64,000 nt of DNA from Pseudomonadota bacterium (GTDB lineage Bacteria > Pseudomonadota > Gammaproteobacteria > Pseudomonadales > Pseudomonadaceae), in contig JAEYXX010000170.1 of the NCBI GenBank assembly GCA_023431055.1, positions 1 to 64,000 on the forward strand, given 5' to 3'. Shown one piece after another: positions 16,776-25,853 of this stretch. Under the pieces are notes generated by a model, which had not been told where the DNA came from, did no database searches, and worked only from the letters and a program-made list of their open reading frames with translations. How positions within the stretch are numbered: the first letter of the stretch is position 1; each line of letters starts with the position of its first letter. The position numbers and the translations under genes were made by a program.

Positions 16776-17564
16776 TCATTCGATGCGGTAGGTGAAGGTG
16801 TTCCTTACGCTCTCCACCGCCACGGCGCGGCCATCGATCACCCTTGGCTGGTAGCGAAAGCTCTTCGCCGCGCTCAGCGAGGGGCGGACGAACAGTGGGT
16901 GGCAGTCGGGTTCGGCCTCGGGGTTTTCCACCCGGCCCTGCTCGTTGACCCGGTAACGCACCGTGCACTGTCCTTCGAGGCCTTTGTCCAGGGCGCGCTG
17001 CGGATAGGCCGGGGCCTGCTTGGCAATCGGCAGGAACTCGCGGCTGGCGGCGGCCGCAGCCTCGGCCTGGCGCGCGCGTTCGGCTGCCGCAGCCGCCTGC
17101 TGACGCTCGACCTGTTCGCGCTGCTCGGCCAGGCGCTGCTGCTCGAGCTGCTCGCGGGCCTCGGCCTCGCGGCGCTGGCGCTCCTGCTCACGCCGCTGCG
17201 CCTCGCGCTGGCGTTGCTGCTCCTGTTCAAGGCGCTGCTGCTCGGCGCGTTTGCGCGCCAGGGCGGCCTGTTCCAGACGCTGGCGTTCGATGGCCGGATC
17301 GGGTTGCGCCGGCTGCGTCGGCTCGGGAATCACGGCAGGCGGCTCCGGCGGTACCGGCGGGGCCAGGGTCAGCAGTTGCAGCTGCACCGTGCTGACCTGC
17401 GGCGCGAGAGGCTCGCCGATCTGCCAATGGGCGAGCAGCAGTGCGCCCAACCCCAGGTGCAGGGCCAGGGTGGCCGCCAGCGCGCCGCAACGACGGCGCC
17501 AGTGCACGGACGGCACGAACGGGCGTCGTATGTCGTGCTCGGCGGGCAGGGTCAGGCTGCTCAT
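16776..17564 (-). CDS. TonB family energy-transducing protein with a TolA-like helical middle
   Basis: This 262-residue protein has one N-terminal membrane anchor (about residues 25-47), a short proline-rich stretch, a long Gln/Arg/Glu/Ala-rich coiled-coil segment (about 90-175) and a TonB C-terminal domain (AYPQRALDKGLEGQCTVRYRV to the end). TonB normally spans the periplasm with Pro-Lys/Glu repeats; the charged helical middle here is closer to TolA. It probably couples the adjacent inner-membrane motor to the TonB-dependent receptor at 20895. Its start overlaps the exbD/tolR-like stop as ATGA. Confidence 0.88.
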   Translation of the reverse strand: MSSLTLPAEHDIRRPFVPSVHWRRRCGALAATLALHLGLGALLLAHWQIGEPLAPQVSTVQLQLLTLAPPVPPEPPAVIPEPTQPAQPDPAIERQRLEQAALARKRAEQQRLEQEQQRQREAQRREQERQRREAEAREQLEQQRLAEQREQVERQQAAAAAERARQAEAAAAASREFLPIAKQAPAYPQRALDKGLEGQCTVRYRVNEQGRVENPEAEPDCHPLFVRPSLSAAKSFRYQPRVIDGRAVAVESVRNTFTYRIE

Positions 17565-18010
17565 TGCGGCGCCTCGGTGATCAGTCCCAGGCTGCTCACC
17601 CCGCCCTGCTGCAGGGCGGCGATACCGGCCACCACACTGGCGTAGTCGGCGGCCTGGTCGGCGCGGATGTACACCTGGGTGTCGCCCTGCTCGGCGACCA
17701 GTTGCGCCACTCGCGCACTCATCACCGCCAGGTCCACGGCCTGCTCGCTGGCCGCGCCCAGTTCGGTGTCCAGCTCGCTGCCGAGGTTCCAGTAGTAGCT
17801 GCCGTCGGCCTGCACCGACAGGGTGAGGATGCGCTGCTGGTTATCGCTGGGCAGCGCCTCGGCGGCCACCTTGGGCAGCTCGATATGCACCCCCTGGGTG
17901 AGCATGGGCGCGGTGACCATGAAGATCACCAGCAGCACCAGCATCACGTCAATGTAGGGCACCACATTCATCTCGGCCTTGGGGCCATGCTTGCTCTGCG
18001 GCCTGCGCAT
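17561..18010 (-). CDS. ExbD/TolR family motor protein, TolR-like
   Basis: The 149-residue product has a single N-terminal transmembrane helix and a periplasmic domain. The start of the helix, AEMNVVPYIDVMLVLLVIFM, is nearly the TolR signature and contains the motor Asp in YIDVML that conducts protons with the partner subunit. The downstream domain is also TolR-sized. It sits 10 bp after the ExbB/TolQ-like gene and overlaps the TonB-like gene by four bases. The context (receptor, phytase) points to use in nutrient import rather than cell-envelope constriction. Confidence 0.9.
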   Translation of the reverse strand: MRRPQSKHGPKAEMNVVPYIDVMLVLLVIFMVTAPMLTQGVHIELPKVAAEALPSDNQQRILTLSVQADGSYYWNLGSELDTELGAASEQAVDLAVMSARVAQLVAEQGDTQVYIRADQAADYASVVAGIAALQQGGVSSLGLITEAPQ

Positions 18011-18020
18011 GACGTTCCCC

Positions 18021-18731
18021 TCAGGCCGCTACGGCGACGCGGCTGGCGCTGCTGTGCAGCCTGCGCTGCAAGCGTCCCTGCAGCTCGTTGCCGAAGCTGT
18101 AGTAGCGCGCGCCGAGGCCTGCCACGCGCGCGGAGAAGCGGTTGTAGGCGATCACCGCGGGAATCGCGGCGAACAGGCCGATGGCGGTGGCGATCAGCGC
18201 CTCGGCGATGCCCGGGGCGACGGTGGAGAGGGTGGCCTGCTGCACCTGCGACAGGCCGATGAAGGAGTTCATGATGCCCCAGACGGTGCCGAACAGGCCG
18301 ACGTAGGGGCTCACCGAGCCGACCGTGGCGAGCAGCGGCAGGCCCTTTTCCAGGCGCTCCTCCTGTTCGGCGATGGCCACCAGCAGGCTGCGCTCGACCC
18401 CTTCGATCACCGCGTCGGCGGCAATACCGGGCTCGCGCTGCAGCTGCAAGTACTCGCCGTAACCGGCCTGAAACAGCTGCTGCACACCAGCGTCCTGATC
18501 GGCTTCGGCGGCGCACTCACGTTGCAGCTGGGCCAGCTCGGCGCTGCCGCGAAAACGCTGCAGGAAGGCTTTCGCCTCGCGTTCGCTGCGGCGCAGCACG
18601 GCGCTACGCTGGACGATCAGGTACCAGCTGACCAGCGACGCCAGCACCAGGCTGAGCATCACCGCCTGCACCAGCAGGCTGGCCTCGCTGACCAGACCCC
18701 AGACGGTCATCTGTTCGAGTGAACTGTGCAT
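18021..18731 (-). CDS. ExbB/TolQ family motor protein, TolQ-like
   Basis: This 236-residue inner-membrane protein has three hydrophobic helices and the strongly conserved block GLFGTVWGIMNSFIGLSQVQ plus APGIAEALIATAIGLFAAIP, which read like TolQ rather than ExbB. The MotA/TolQ/ExbB channel works with the following TolR-like subunit to harvest proton motive force. The ATG at 18731 follows AAGGAG and is preferred over a longer frame. A lone half-REP (near 18814-18838) lies in the 140-bp space before it, so it may have its own transcript or be partly uncoupled from the phytase gene. Confidence 0.9.
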   Translation of the reverse strand: MHSSLEQMTVWGLVSEASLLVQAVMLSLVLASLVSWYLIVQRSAVLRRSEREAKAFLQRFRGSAELAQLQRECAAEADQDAGVQQLFQAGYGEYLQLQREPGIAADAVIEGVERSLLVAIAEQEERLEKGLPLLATVGSVSPYVGLFGTVWGIMNSFIGLSQVQQATLSTVAPGIAEALIATAIGLFAAIPAVIAYNRFSARVAGLGARYYSFGNELQGRLQRRLHSSASRVAVAA

Positions 18732-18871
18732 CTTCGACTCCTTGCTTGCTGCGCCCGCCATGGGTGGCGGGCGCCATCTCTATTGCGGTTACCGGCGAAA
18801 TTGCCCCGCTGCCGTGGGAGGGGCTTTAGCCGCGAGCTTTTCGCCCCTCGACTACCGCCCCTCATGCGTCG

Positions 18872-20833
18872 CTATTCCAGGCCCAGGGCCTCGGCCACTG
18901 CGCTCCAGGGCAGGTATTTATAGTTCTGCCGGCCTTCGGGCATGCGCTTGCGGCCGTCCTGCACCACCAGCATCCCCTGACTCCAGGGGCCGCCGAGGTT
19001 GGCCGAGGTCACTTCCAGGCCGTCGGTTTCAGACACACCGTCGATGCCGCGCGCGGCGTCCAGGCCGATGCGGAAGGCACCACGCACGGCGTACGGCGCC
19101 TGGCCGTCGAGCACCACGTAGCTGTCGTTGCCCTGGCTGGAGATCACCAGGTAGTCGCGCTGCGCGCCCTGGTAGAAGGCCAGGCCCTCGATATCGTCGT
19201 GCACCACCTCGCCGACGCCGATCACCTGCTGCAGCTCGGCCGGTGCTTCGGCGCGGGCGTCCAGCACCCAGACCGCGACATCCTCCTCGCCGACGAACAG
19301 GCGCTGATTACGGTCATCGGCGACGCAGCCTTCCGGCTGGCTGGCGACCTTGAACTGGCGCGCCAGCGTGGCCTGCACACGGCCGCTGCTGCCGTCCAGG
19401 CGGTACTGCACGAAGGTGCCGTCCTTGTCGTTGGCGATGGCGTGAATGGCGCCATCGGGCTGCTGGAACAGGCACAGGCCGTAGATGTCGCTCAGCGCGG
19501 TGGGCGCCTGGCCAAGGTCGCTGAGCTCGCCACTGGCGCGGTCGATGGCGAAGAAGTGCAGGCTGTTATGATCGCGATTGCTGGCCACGGCCAGATCGAC
19601 GCGCTGCCCGCCAAGCTCGAAGCCGGCGCGCAGATCGACATTGTTCATACGACCGACGCGCAGGTCCTGCAGCTGCCTGCCCTGCAGGTCGTAAACCAGC
19701 AGGCCGCCCTGTTTGTCGGTGCCCAGCACGCGGCTGCGGCTCGGCTCCTGCGGATGCAGCCAGATCGCCGGGTCGTCCGCCGCGTCGCCCAGGCTCGGCA
19801 CCTCGTCGGTCTGTACCAGCGGCGTCAGCACCGGCAGCGGCCTGGCCAGCGCCGGCGCGGCCGGTGCCCAGTCGAGCTGGACGCGGTGCAGGCCGTTATC
19901 GCCGCCGATCAGCAGCTCCAGGCCACCCTCGACCGGCCGCGCGCCGAGGCGCTCCGGCTCGTCCAGCCCTGTCAGCGGCAGCGGCGTCTCGGCGCGCCAG
20001 CCTTTACCTTGGCGGGCGTAACGGTGCAGCACACCGGCCTCGGGATCGAGGGCGAGCACCCCGCCCGGCACCACCGCCATGCCGGCCATGGCCTCGGCGA
20101 TATCGCCGAACGGCTGACGCAGACCAACCGGCTGGCGGATCAGGTCATCCTCGGCGCCAGCGGCATAGGCCCACAGGCCGACGTTCTCCTCGTTGATGTA
20201 GAGCAGCTCGGCGTCATCATCCACGCGGCAATGCTCGCTGGCCGGTGGCAGACTGAGGCGCCGCACCAGGCGCGGCTCGGCCAGCGGCTGCAGGGCCTGG
20301 GCCACCAGCCACTGCTCGCCGATGCCTTCCTCGCCGACCAGGAACAGGAATTGGTTGTCGGCCGCGTCGCGCGACAGGCACAGGCCGTCCACCTTGAAGC
20401 TGGGGCGCGGCAGATACACCGGCTCACCCCAGCGTCGCTCGGCGCCGTGCAGCGCCACCAGCATGGGCTGCTGGCGGTCGATATCAACGCTGGCCAGCAG
20501 CAGGCCCTCGGCATCGCTGCGCTGATCCAGGACGCCGAAGCGACCGGGCAGATGCGCCAGCTTGGCGCCCTGCTCGTCCAGCAGGTAGAGGCCCTGCGTC
20601 TCGCTGCTGAGCAGGTAGCGTGCGCCCGGCCAGAACGAGTTATCGGTCAGCAGTTGCAGGTCTTCGACGGCAATCTCGCTGGCCGGCTGCCAGGCCTGTG
20701 GTGCCAGCGGCGCAGTCTCGACTGCCGCGGGCTGGGCCTGGGCAGTCGGCGCCTGTGGCTCACAACCAGCGAGGGACAGGACACTGGTGAGCAGGCCGAG
20801 GGCCAGGGGAGTGGGAGAAAAGACACGGTTCAT
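18872..20833 (-). CDS. Beta-propeller phytase lipoprotein (3-phytase family), two tandem propeller domains
   Basis: The 653-residue protein begins with a lipoprotein signal peptide ending LSLAGC (lipid-anchored Cys24). The C-terminal half has the beta-propeller phytase signature DDPAIWLHPQEPSRSRVLGT followed by NNVDLR, which in this family build the calcium and phosphate sites. The N-terminal half is a diverged second propeller lacking that signature, as in dual-domain phytases. It would release phosphate from inositol phosphates at the outer membrane. Its neighbours are a TonB-dependent receptor (61 bp upstream) and a dedicated motor. A GCCCTGC/GCAGGGC hairpin (20859-20887) lies in the gap. 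Start chosen at the second Met, just before the signal peptide. Confidence 0.88.
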   Translation of the reverse strand: MNRVFSPTPLALGLLTSVLSLAGCEPQAPTAQAQPAAVETAPLAPQAWQPASEIAVEDLQLLTDNSFWPGARYLLSSETQGLYLLDEQGAKLAHLPGRFGVLDQRSDAEGLLLASVDIDRQQPMLVALHGAERRWGEPVYLPRPSFKVDGLCLSRDAADNQFLFLVGEEGIGEQWLVAQALQPLAEPRLVRRLSLPPASEHCRVDDDAELLYINEENVGLWAYAAGAEDDLIRQPVGLRQPFGDIAEAMAGMAVVPGGVLALDPEAGVLHRYARQGKGWRAETPLPLTGLDEPERLGARPVEGGLELLIGGDNGLHRVQLDWAPAAPALARPLPVLTPLVQTDEVPSLGDAADDPAIWLHPQEPSRSRVLGTDKQGGLLVYDLQGRQLQDLRVGRMNNVDLRAGFELGGQRVDLAVASNRDHNSLHFFAIDRASGELSDLGQAPTALSDIYGLCLFQQPDGAIHAIANDKDGTFVQYRLDGSSGRVQATLARQFKVASQPEGCVADDRNQRLFVGEEDVAVWVLDARAEAPAELQQVIGVGEVVHDDIEGLAFYQGAQRDYLVISSQGNDSYVVLDGQAPYAVRGAFRIGLDAARGIDGVSETDGLEVTSANLGGPWSQGMLVVQDGRKRMPEGRQNYKYLPWSAVAEALGLE

Positions 20834-20894
20834 AACGGGGCAATCCTTGTACACGATCGCCCTGCCCTCCCCACGGGAGCGCAGGGCACGGGGC

Positions 20895-23411
20895 TTAGAA
20901 GTGGGTGAAGGTCAGGCCAAGCTTGTAGGTCGGGCCGTATTCCTCGTACTGGGCGTTGTAGCGACGGTTGCCGGTGTAGAGGTAATAGGACTCGTCGGTG
21001 AGGTTCTGCGCCTCGAACTTGAGCTGCAGGTTGTCGCTGAGGAAATACCCGGCGCTGAAGTCGACGAACAGCTGCGAATCGGCATAGAGGTCGTGAGCCT
21101 TGTCGTCCACCGCTGCCACTTCGGCCAGGTACCTGGATTTGTAGTTGGCCGCCAGGCGCAGGCTGAGCTTGTCGCTCTCCCAGCCCAGAGTCAGGTTGCC
21201 GACTTGGTCGGACTGGTTCGGCAGATCGATGCTGCGCTTGCTGCCCTGACCTTCGATGCGCGCATCGGAGCGGCTGAAGGTGGCGTTGGCGCCGAGTAGC
21301 AGGCCGTTCCAAGGTGCCGGCAGCCAGTCGAATTTCTGCGAGTAGGCCAGCTCGATGCCGTACAGCTTGGCGCTGGCGCCATTGGCGAAGGTGTTGGCCT
21401 CGCTGAAATCGGCCCAGGCGCCGCTGCCGGCCAGGTCCGTGGCATAGACGAAGTTGTCGATATCCTTGTAGAAGGCGAAGGCCGAGACCACCCCGGCGCG
21501 GCCCAGGTAGCGCTCGATGCCGAGGTCGAAGTTGCTCGACTCCAGCGGCTTGAGATCGGGGTTGCCGAAGCTGGCCTTGTCGCCGTCGCCGTCGATGACG
21601 AAGCCGGGTGCCAGTTGACCAAAGGTCGGACGCACCACCGAGTTGGTCCAGGCGGCGCGGATCTGCGTGTTGGCATCGAGCTGGTAGCGTGCGTGCAGGC
21701 CCGGCAGCCAGTGGTCGTAGCGCTTGCGGCTGCTGATCGACTCATAGGCGTCGTCGCGCAGGCCGGTGCCCTTGGCCTCGAACTCGGTGCCCTCGTAGCG
21801 CATCCCGGCGATAAAACGCCAGTCGTCGATGTCGACGCTGTTCATCAGGTAGGCGGCGTTGATGTCCTCGCTCATCGTGAAGTCGTTGATGCGCGACTCT
21901 TCCTCGTCGTAGAAGTCAGCCTTGTTCAGCCCGGCGAGCAGGCGCTCGATGGCCTTGGCGCTGATGCCCGGGCCGAAGCGGCCGAGACCGTAGTCGACCT
22001 CACCCTTGACGAACTGGCCGAGGTTAAGCTGCTCGTCCGTCAGGCCGAAGTCGCCCAGGTCTTCGTAGACCCACGCCTCCAGGTCGTTGTCCTTCTTGCG
22101 CCGGCTGAGCTTGCCACCGAACTTAGCCTGTGCTGCATAGCCGCTCAGCTCGTAGTCGCGGGCCAGGTCGAGCTTGATGTTCTTTTCGGTGTCGGTGGTC
22201 TTCTGTTTCTCCCACTGCACCTCGTCGAGGGTGAAGCTGGCCGGGTCGTAGAAGGCCGAGCCGACGTTCAGCTTCGGCTTGCGTGTGCCGCCAAAGCCGA
22301 CATCGGCAAAGTCGTCGTTGCCTTCGAAGGTGGCGCCGGCGATGCCTTCCGGGCTCTTTTCGCTGGCTTTGCTGTAGCCGAGCTGGCCACTGACCGTCCA
22401 CAGGCCCAGGCTGCGTTCGCCGCCGAACACGTAGGACTGGATCTGCTGAGTTTCTTCGCGGCTCTTGAGCTCACGCCAGCCCTCGGCCTCGCCGGTCTCG
22501 CCGGGCAACTGCGCGTCGGCGAACTCGACGCCAGCGGCGTTGCGCGTTTCCGTGTCCTTGTAGCGGCTGTAGAGGGTGCGCAGGTAGTAGCTGGAGGTGT
22601 CGTCCGGTTTGTAGTCGAAGTTCAGACCGAAGCCGGTGCGCTCGCGGCGGATGTCGTAATCGCGCTGCTCCAGTTCCTCGAGCCGGGCGCCGTCGCTGAA
22701 ATCCCAGGCGCCGCCGGTTTCCACGTTGTCCGAGCCGAAATCGCGTTTTTGCCAGCTCAGCGCCGCGGCCACACCGAAGTTGTCGATGCCGTCACCGAGG
22801 CTGAAGCGCTCGCTGATCGCGCCGGAGAACTTCGGGCTGGTCTGGCTGCTGTTGTCGTCGTAGCTGGCCTCGCCGCTGAGGGTGTGGAACAGGCCGTCGT
22901 GGTCGAAGGCCGAGAGGCTCTCGACCTGCACAGTACCACCGAGGGAGTTGGCGTCCATGTCCGGGGTCAGGGTCTTGACCACCGACAGCGACTGCACCAG
23001 TTCGGACGGCAGCACGTCAAGGGCCACGGCACGGCGGTCACTCTCCGGCGACGGCACCAGGGTCCCGTTGATGGTCACGGCGTTGAGATCCGGGCCGATA
23101 CCGCGCACGCTGACAAAGCGGCCTTCGCCCTGGTCACGCTCCACCGACAGGCCGGGAATGCGCTGCAGCGCCTCGGCGGCGTTGTCATCCGGCAATTGGC
23201 CGATGCCATCGGCGTGCACCACGCTGGTGACGCTGTCGGAGCGGCGCTGATCCTGCAGCGCCTTGTCTATGCTCACCGCCTGGCCGACCACCTCGATGTG
23301 CTCGAGAAGCACCGGCTCCTCGGCCAGGACGACGGTACTGGCGGCGATGGCCAGCGCCAGGGTGCTGATACGAAAGCCCGCATGGCGGGTGCTGCTGTGA
23401 CCTAGGCGCAT
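20895..23411 (-). CDS. TonB-dependent outer-membrane receptor, phosphate-starvation context
   Basis: This 838-residue receptor has a signal peptide (cleavage near VVLAEE), a TonB-box-like segment LEHIEVVGQ, a plug domain (about 50-170, with GRFVSVRGIGPDLNAVTINGT) and a 22-strand barrel ending in the canonical aromatic terminus GLTFTHF. The plug wording is that of the Xanthomonas/Caulobacter-type receptors (TIGR01782-like), which often import sugars or phosphorylated organics rather than siderophores. Its gene is followed by a phytase, a motor and PhoX, and preceded by a Pho box, so the likely substrate is a phytate derivative or other organophosphate. That substrate is an inference. Confidence 0.9.
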   Translation of the reverse strand: MRLGHSSTRHAGFRISTLALAIAASTVVLAEEPVLLEHIEVVGQAVSIDKALQDQRRSDSVTSVVHADGIGQLPDDNAAEALQRIPGLSVERDQGEGRFVSVRGIGPDLNAVTINGTLVPSPESDRRAVALDVLPSELVQSLSVVKTLTPDMDANSLGGTVQVESLSAFDHDGLFHTLSGEASYDDNSSQTSPKFSGAISERFSLGDGIDNFGVAAALSWQKRDFGSDNVETGGAWDFSDGARLEELEQRDYDIRRERTGFGLNFDYKPDDTSSYYLRTLYSRYKDTETRNAAGVEFADAQLPGETGEAEGWRELKSREETQQIQSYVFGGERSLGLWTVSGQLGYSKASEKSPEGIAGATFEGNDDFADVGFGGTRKPKLNVGSAFYDPASFTLDEVQWEKQKTTDTEKNIKLDLARDYELSGYAAQAKFGGKLSRRKKDNDLEAWVYEDLGDFGLTDEQLNLGQFVKGEVDYGLGRFGPGISAKAIERLLAGLNKADFYDEEESRINDFTMSEDINAAYLMNSVDIDDWRFIAGMRYEGTEFEAKGTGLRDDAYESISSRKRYDHWLPGLHARYQLDANTQIRAAWTNSVVRPTFGQLAPGFVIDGDGDKASFGNPDLKPLESSNFDLGIERYLGRAGVVSAFAFYKDIDNFVYATDLAGSGAWADFSEANTFANGASAKLYGIELAYSQKFDWLPAPWNGLLLGANATFSRSDARIEGQGSKRSIDLPNQSDQVGNLTLGWESDKLSLRLAANYKSRYLAEVAAVDDKAHDLYADSQLFVDFSAGYFLSDNLQLKFEAQNLTDESYYLYTGNRRYNAQYEEYGPTYKLGLTFTHF

Positions 23412-23484
23412 GGCCTGCTCTCCCCAAGAGTGAAATCCACCGGCACGGGGCCGGCTCGCTGGAGGCGCAAGCTAGGTGGGGCGA

Positions 23485-23502
23485 ATGACGCTTCTGTGAC
23501 AG
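23485..23502 (-). promoter_or_regulatory. Pho box upstream of the TonB-dependent receptor
   Basis: On the minus strand CTGTCAC-AGAA-GCGTCAT gives two 7-bp direct half-sites separated by four bases. It matches the PhoB consensus CTGTCAT-N4-CTGTCAT with three mismatches, and lies about 75 bp upstream of the receptor start. The rest of the 364-bp gap to the divergent GGDEF gene (23412-23775) holds only a partial GGTGCGCGCAGCGCATCC palindrome near 23646 and no open frame I can support. Confidence 0.72.
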
Positions 23503-23775
23503 CCCTGCAGCGCATGCGGCGAAAAACCGGGTTTTGTCGGCAATATCCGCAGCAGATGAGCCAAAATGACCTGACGCAGCACAGCTCAGAGCCCGATGGG
23601 CGCCTGCAACGAGCCCGGCGCTACAGGTGCGCGCCCCCAGAGTCGGTGCGCGCAGCGCATCCTGAGCAAAAAAATCGTGCAACTGCCCTGAGCCAAATCG
23701 ACCTCCCCCGCTGCAACCAAAGTGTCATGAGCCTCTGTTCTGCTGGCCGTCATTGAAGCCTGCGGAGCCCGCCCG

Positions 23776-24693
23776 ATGCCGCCCCTGTTGAAACTGCATG
23801 CCTGGAAACTCGCCGGCCTGTTACTGCTGGCCAACCTCGGCCTGCTCGCTCATCTGATCGCCGGCCATATCAAACCCACCAGTGAATGGAACTGGACCGA
23901 TATCCTCGGCGAAGGAGGCTCAGCGCTGCTGGTGCTGCTGTGGATCGGCCTGCTGCTGAAAAGCCGCCCGGCCGGGCGGGTGACCAACCTGCTGTTCTGC
24001 GGCCTGGCCTGCCTGTTCTTCTCGCTGTGGATGGATTCGGTGGACGAGTTCGTCCAACTGCCGGCCAGCGTCCACTGGGACAAGTGGCTGGAGTCCGGAC
24101 CGATGCCGGTAGGCTTCATCCTCATGACCCTGGGCATCTACCACTGGCACCGCGAGCAGTTGGCGATCAGCGCGCAGATGGAAAAGCGCGAGCGGCTGTT
24201 CCGCGAACACCGCCTGTTCGACAAACTCACCCCACTGGGGGGCGCCGATTACCTGCGTCTGCAGGTGCAGCAGGCGCTGCAGCAGAGCCACGAACAGGGC
24301 CAGCCCCTGGCGTTGGTGATTCTCGATCTGGATGGTTTCGACCGCCTCAATCGCGAGCATGGTCATGCCGAGGGTGACCTGGTCTTGCAGAACCTGACCC
24401 AGCTGTTGCTGCTCAACCTGCGTCGTCAGGATCTGCTCTGCCGTCTGGCCGGCGATCGCTTCGTCGCGCTGCTGCCAGGCACCGGCGCGCAGCAGGCGCA
24501 ACAGATCGCCGGCGAGCTGCAGGATGCGGTACGCCACCTGGCCTACCGCAGCAGCCGCAACGGCGAACGCCTGTATCTGTCAGCCGGCGTGGCCAGCGTG
24601 CTGGCCCAGGACGAGGATGGTGACAGCCTGCTCAGGCGCCTCAACCTGGCCCTGGCGCGCGTCAAGCAGACGCCCGCAGCCAAGCGCGCCTGA
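23776..24693 (+). CDS. Membrane protein with degenerate GGDEF domain
   Basis: This 305-residue protein has N-terminal hydrophobic helices (about 8-30, 48-62, 70-85 and 110-125) and a C-terminal GGDEF-type domain from about residue 150. The substrate-binding part DLDGFDRLNREHGHAEGD is present, but the GGDEF signature reads AGDRF at 225-229, losing the catalytic acidic residue. It is probably not an active diguanylate cyclase and could serve as a GTP-binding or protein-interaction domain. It is followed after 10 bp by an AraC regulator and is likely co-transcribed with it. Confidence 0.88.
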   Translation: MPPLLKLHAWKLAGLLLLANLGLLAHLIAGHIKPTSEWNWTDILGEGGSALLVLLWIGLLLKSRPAGRVTNLLFCGLACLFFSLWMDSVDEFVQLPASVHWDKWLESGPMPVGFILMTLGIYHWHREQLAISAQMEKRERLFREHRLFDKLTPLGGADYLRLQVQQALQQSHEQGQPLALVILDLDGFDRLNREHGHAEGDLVLQNLTQLLLLNLRRQDLLCRLAGDRFVALLPGTGAQQAQQIAGELQDAVRHLAYRSSRNGERLYLSAGVASVLAQDEDGDSLLRRLNLALARVKQTPAAKRA

Positions 24694-24703
24694 GGAAGAC
24701 GCC

Positions 24704-25735
24704 ATGGCCGTCAAGGGCAGTTGGTACGAACGCGACAGCCGCTTCATCGCCGCCCACCATCAACCGGCGCTGTTGCTCGACCTGGCCCTGGCGCGCGAGC
24801 TGGACAGCCATCGCCTGCTGCGCGGTAGCGGCCTGTTTCACGAAGACATTCTCAGCGGCCAGGCGCGCATCAGCCCGCAGCAGTTCCTGCAACTGATCGA
24901 CAACACGCGGCGCCTGCTGGATGCCGACGACAGCAGCTTTCTGTTCGGCCAGCGCCTGCTGCCGGGCCACTACGGTGCCGCCAGCCAGGCCCTGCAGCAG
25001 GCCGCCGACCTGCAACAGTCGCTGGAACTGCTGGTGCGTCTACGCGCCCTGCTCAGCCCGCTTTTGGCGCCACGCCTGCTACTCGACGAACAGCGCGTCT
25101 ACATCGTCTGGCTGGATGCCTGCGGCTGCGGCGAGCAGCGACGATTCCTGCTCGAGGCGAGCATGACCGCGCTGGCCTCGAGCAGCCGCTGGCTGGCTGG
25201 CGAACGCCTGCCCTGGCAGTTCGAGTTCGCCCATGAGCAGCCACGCTATATCGAACAGTACTGGGTACACCTTGGCGAGGACGTGGCGTTCGCGCGCCAG
25301 GTGGACATGATGAGCCTGCCACGCGAATACCTGACCCGTCCCTGGCCCGGCGCCTCGCTCACTGCCGGGCAGGTGGCCGAACAACAGAGCCTGGCGCAAC
25401 TGGAGGCGCTGGGATTTTCCGCCAGCCTGCTGGATCGCCTTTACGACCACCTGCACGAGCAGATTCGCGAGACACCGAATCTGGACAAGGTGGCGCACGC
25501 TTTCGCCATGAGCCCCGCCACCCTCAAGCGCAAGCTGGGCAAACACGACAGCCACTTTCAGGAACAGCTCGACCTGGTGCGCAAGCACGTGGCGCTGTAC
25601 CTGTACCGGGTAAAGGGCTACAGCAACGACCAAGTGGCCGCCTACCTGCAGTTCCACGACAGCACCAACTTCCGTCGCTCGTTCAAGCGTTGGACGGGCC
25701 TGTCGCCCAGTGCGCTAAGGCAGTTGCTGGGTTGA
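24704..25735 (+). CDS. AraC family transcriptional regulator
   Basis: The 343-residue regulator combines an N-terminal AraC-type arabinose-binding-like domain (PF12625 group, about residues 20-210) with a C-terminal double helix-turn-helix (about 250-343, LDKVAHAFAMSPATLKRKL and a second helix near TNFRRSFKRWTGLSPSALR). The start ATG at 24704 follows GAGGAAG. It lies directly after the degenerate GGDEF gene, which may feed it a signal; this is speculative. Target genes and ligand are not deducible. Confidence 0.9.
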   Translation: MAVKGSWYERDSRFIAAHHQPALLLDLALARELDSHRLLRGSGLFHEDILSGQARISPQQFLQLIDNTRRLLDADDSSFLFGQRLLPGHYGAASQALQQAADLQQSLELLVRLRALLSPLLAPRLLLDEQRVYIVWLDACGCGEQRRFLLEASMTALASSSRWLAGERLPWQFEFAHEQPRYIEQYWVHLGEDVAFARQVDMMSLPREYLTRPWPGASLTAGQVAEQQSLAQLEALGFSASLLDRLYDHLHEQIRETPNLDKVAHAFAMSPATLKRKLGKHDSHFQEQLDLVRKHVALYLYRVKGYSNDQVAAYLQFHDSTNFRRSFKRWTGLSPSALRQLLG

Positions 25736-25826
25736 GATCGCGCCGATCAGCGTAAAAGTCCGGCACGCGCGGCGCGCACTAGGTGGGTAATGCGAGGGAG
25801 GATTGAATGAATGTGGGCGAGCGCCC

Positions 25827-25853
25827 AAAAAAGAAAACCCCGCGCTTGCGGGG
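25827..25853 (-). terminator. Rho-independent terminator of the Rsm-type RNA
   Basis: CCCCGC (25838-25843) pairs with GCGGGG (25848-25853) around a four-base loop. On the minus strand it is followed by TTTTCTTTTTT (complement of 25827-25837). The T run is only on the minus strand, fixing the direction of the RNA. Confidence 0.9.

Noticed and set aside
23430-23756. 108-codon frame upstream of the GGDEF gene
   Set aside because: It covers the Pho box and a REP-like palindrome, has no ribosome binding site and no recognisable protein features.
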